In this document: positions 62,559 to 64,000 of the stretch, piece by piece | Layout: each line of letters opens with the position of its first letter | How positions within the stretch are numbered: position 1 is the stretch's first letter | Source: an uncultured Alphaproteobacteria bacterium | GTDB lineage: Bacteria; Pseudomonadota; Alphaproteobacteria; HIMB59; GCA-002718135 | NCBI GenBank assembly: GCA_902614085.1 | Contig: CACMJS010000001.1 | Location: forward strand, 124,001 to 188,000 | Direction of reading: 5' to 3' | Length of the DNA: 64,000 nucleotides | Made by a program: the position numbers and the translations under genes | The notes under the pieces: model-generated | Seen by the model: the letters and a program-made list of their open reading frames with translations, nothing else | What the model was told of the DNA's origin: nothing | The model's database searches: none

Positions 62559-63763
62559 TAGTTAAATAGATCTAAAAGTGATTTAGCTTTAATATAATTT
62601 TCATTATATTCTTTTTTTGCGGTACTCCCTAAGATCACACCACTGGCAACTGATAATTCAATATCATTTTTAAAATTAAGTAGTGTTCTAATCATTATGT
62701 TAAATCGCATATCCCCATTTGAATGTATAATTCCAAAACTGCCTGTATAAATATTTCTGTCAAATTTTTCTTTTCTATTTAGAAGTTGAATAGTACTAAT
62801 TTTTGGACAACCAATGACTGAACCACCTGGCATTAAAGAAGAAATTATATCATGGTTACTGATATTATTTTTTATAACTCCCTTGATTGTCGTAACGTAA
62901 TGAAAAAGATCACGATATTCCTCAACTTTTTTTAGTTTATCTATTTTTACAGATCCTGTTTTACAAATTTTAGACAGATCATTTCTTTCCATATCAACAA
63001 TCATATTATGTTCTTTGGTTTCTTTTTCATTTCTTCTAAAGAATGTGAGAGCTTTATTTTTATTTAACTGCTTTGTTTTTCTTAATGTTCCAGCAATAGG
63101 TTTAGTTCTAATTATGTTATTTTTTTTCAATATGAGTGTCTCTGGTGAACAACTTACAATATTATAGTCTTTTTCCCTGATAAGAAAACTTTCAGGCGAT
63201 TCATTCATTTTCATTAGCTTCCAAAAAAGATCAATAGAATTGATATTACCTTTTTTCGAATATGTTTGAGCTATTTTAATTTGATAAGTTTTTCCCTGCT
63301 TAATATTTTTAGAGAAATCGTTAAATATCTTAGAGTACTGCTTTAAAGATAAATTAAGATTAAACTTTTTATTTAACTGTAAATATTTTTTTGTATTTAT
63401 ACTTATATTTCTAAAATTGGCTTTAATGCTTTTGATTATTATTTTTTTACCAATACTAATTTTAGTTTGTGGCTTGTAAAATACGCCGCTAGGAAAATTT
63501 TTAGATTGCTGTTTTGGAAACTTTATTCCTATATTTTCACAAAGAAGTTTATAACCAAAGAAACCAACATAACAATTCAATTCTTCAATCTTAGATTTTT
63601 TTGATTTTGATTGGATATTAAGAAAATATTTTAGATTTTTTTTGTTAATAATAATTCTTCTAGAAAAATCAGTATAGATGTCATAGCCCTTATCGGTTTT
63701 ATAAATTATAAGAGGTTTATCTGATTGATATAGTGTATTTAGATATTCTTTATTGTTCAGCAC
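62558..63763 (-). CDS. pabB: Aminodeoxychorismate synthase component I
   Basis: 401 residues, chorismate-binding domain in the C-terminal 260: 'SFLIREKDYNIVSCSPETLILKKNN' (parts: VSCSPETLI), 'IRTKPIAGTLRK', 'MIVDMERNDLSKICKTGSV' (parts: VDMERNDLSKIC), 'LMPGGSVIGCPKISTIQLL' (parts: PGGSVIGCPK) and 'YTGSFGIIHSNGDMRFNIMIRT' (parts: YTGSFGIIH). 'P-I-A-G' rather than the lysine-containing variant of PabB is also found in TrpE, so TrpE is not excluded, but the folate operon favours PabB. It is first in the operon. Confidence 0.88.
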   Translation of the reverse strand: MLNNKEYLNTLYQSDKPLIIYKTDKGYDIYTDFSRRIIINKKNLKYFLNIQSKSKKSKIEELNCYVGFFGYKLLCENIGIKFPKQQSKNFPSGVFYKPQTKISIGKKIIIKSIKANFRNISINTKKYLQLNKKFNLNLSLKQYSKIFNDFSKNIKQGKTYQIKIAQTYSKKGNINSIDLFWKLMKMNESPESFLIREKDYNIVSCSPETLILKKNNIIRTKPIAGTLRKTKQLNKNKALTFFRRNEKETKEHNMIVDMERNDLSKICKTGSVKIDKLKKVEEYRDLFHYVTTIKGVIKNNISNHDIISSLMPGGSVIGCPKISTIQLLNRKEKFDRNIYTGSFGIIHSNGDMRFNIMIRTLLNFKNDIELSVASGVILGSTAKKEYNENYIKAKSLLDLFN

Positions 63764-63791
63764 TTGATTCTATTATAATTAGGATACTTAT

Positions 63792-64000
63792 ATGAAAAGT
63801 TTTTTTACTAAAATATTCTTTTTTTGCTTAACAGTCACATGGTCTTTAGGTCTTTTTGCACATGGAACTATCATTTTTCCAAATGTAGAACATGGTGATG
63901 GTTACATTGATGTTAAGATATATGACTCAAAAGAGAGCTTTTTGGATGAAGAATTAGCAATTGAGAGCGTTAGAAAAAGAGTGCAAAAGGGTGAGGTTGT
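63792..64000 (+). CDS. DUF2141-family exported protein, N-terminal part (runs off the window)
   Basis: An open frame from ATG 63792 to the window end, 69 codons. A signal-like hydrophobic N-terminus (ends near 'GLFAHG') is followed by 'YIDVKIYDSKESFLDEE', the DUF2141 start pattern (V-x-I-Y-D/N-S-x-x-x-F-L). Function unknown. It diverges from pabB across 28 nt. Confidence 0.7.
   Translation, partial: MKSFFTKIFFFCLTVTWSLGLFAHGTIIFPNVEHGDGYIDVKIYDSKESFLDEELAIESVRKRVQKGEV

Overview
The window is about 64 kb of compact, A+T-rich (roughly 70% by eye) chromosome from a free-living, Gram-negative, probably marine oligotrophic alphaproteobacterium. Grounds for this are the tsaB-rimI-miaB-ybeZ-ybeY-corC order, the zf-CHCC and FYDLN small zinc proteins, long PstC/PstA permeases, PlcP/Agt lipid-remodelling genes, the PhnW/PhnY/PhnA phosphonate route, FbpABC iron uptake, many 1-11 nt gene overlaps and very short intergenic gaps. 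It resembles SAR11-like, HIMB59-like or AEGEAN-169-like lineages, but a genus cannot be assigned from the sequence alone. I saw no rRNA, tRNA, transposase, phage gene or CRISPR array.

Left part (1-9260): a housekeeping block on the minus strand (tsaB, rimI, miaB, ybeZ/phoH, ybeY, partial corC), a secreted polysaccharide deacetylase, and a second minus-strand block (murJ, trpS, nfuA, Bax-like glucosaminidase).

Phosphorus island (9315 to about 36130): about 27 kb in which nearly every gene concerns phosphorus. A minus-strand run encodes a SET-domain protein, PhoR (without membrane segments), PstS, PstC, PstA, PstB, PhoU and PhoB. Next come plcP-agt (phospholipid to glycolipid exchange), an aquaporin, ppx, sixA and ppk1 (polyphosphate). 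A second plcP-agt pair with an acyltransferase lies between two direct repeats of about 196 bp; the left repeat carries a broken 3' end of arsC. Then follow intact arsC, a PhoU-like DUF47 protein with the Pit transporter, and a phosphonate cluster (phnZ-like, phnW, cupin, metallophosphoesterase, methyltransferase-like, phnY, phnA). Four 11-bp-spaced direct repeats resembling Pho boxes lie before phoB, pstS, the acyltransferase-plcP2-agt2 operon and the DUF47-pit operon. The inferred programme is high-affinity Pi uptake, release of P from membrane lipids and phosphonates, polyphosphate storage, and arsenate detoxification.

Right part (36190-64000): two EamA exporters, zinc-ribbon proteins, an MFS transporter, MsrPQ methionine-sulfoxide repair, an orphan peptide-binding protein, adenosine kinase and adenosine deaminase, an M48 protease, an FbpABC ferric-iron transporter with a sterol-desaturase-like protein and a DUF4856 periplasmic protein behind a structured leader, a heat-shock hsp20 gene with a clear sigma-32 promoter, a nucleoside-catabolism operon (cdd-punA-deoA), a DUF1800/DUF1501 pair, a divergent TrpF-like protein, and a p-aminobenzoate/folate operon (pabB-pabA-pabC-folP-folB-folK). 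The window ends inside a DUF2141 gene.
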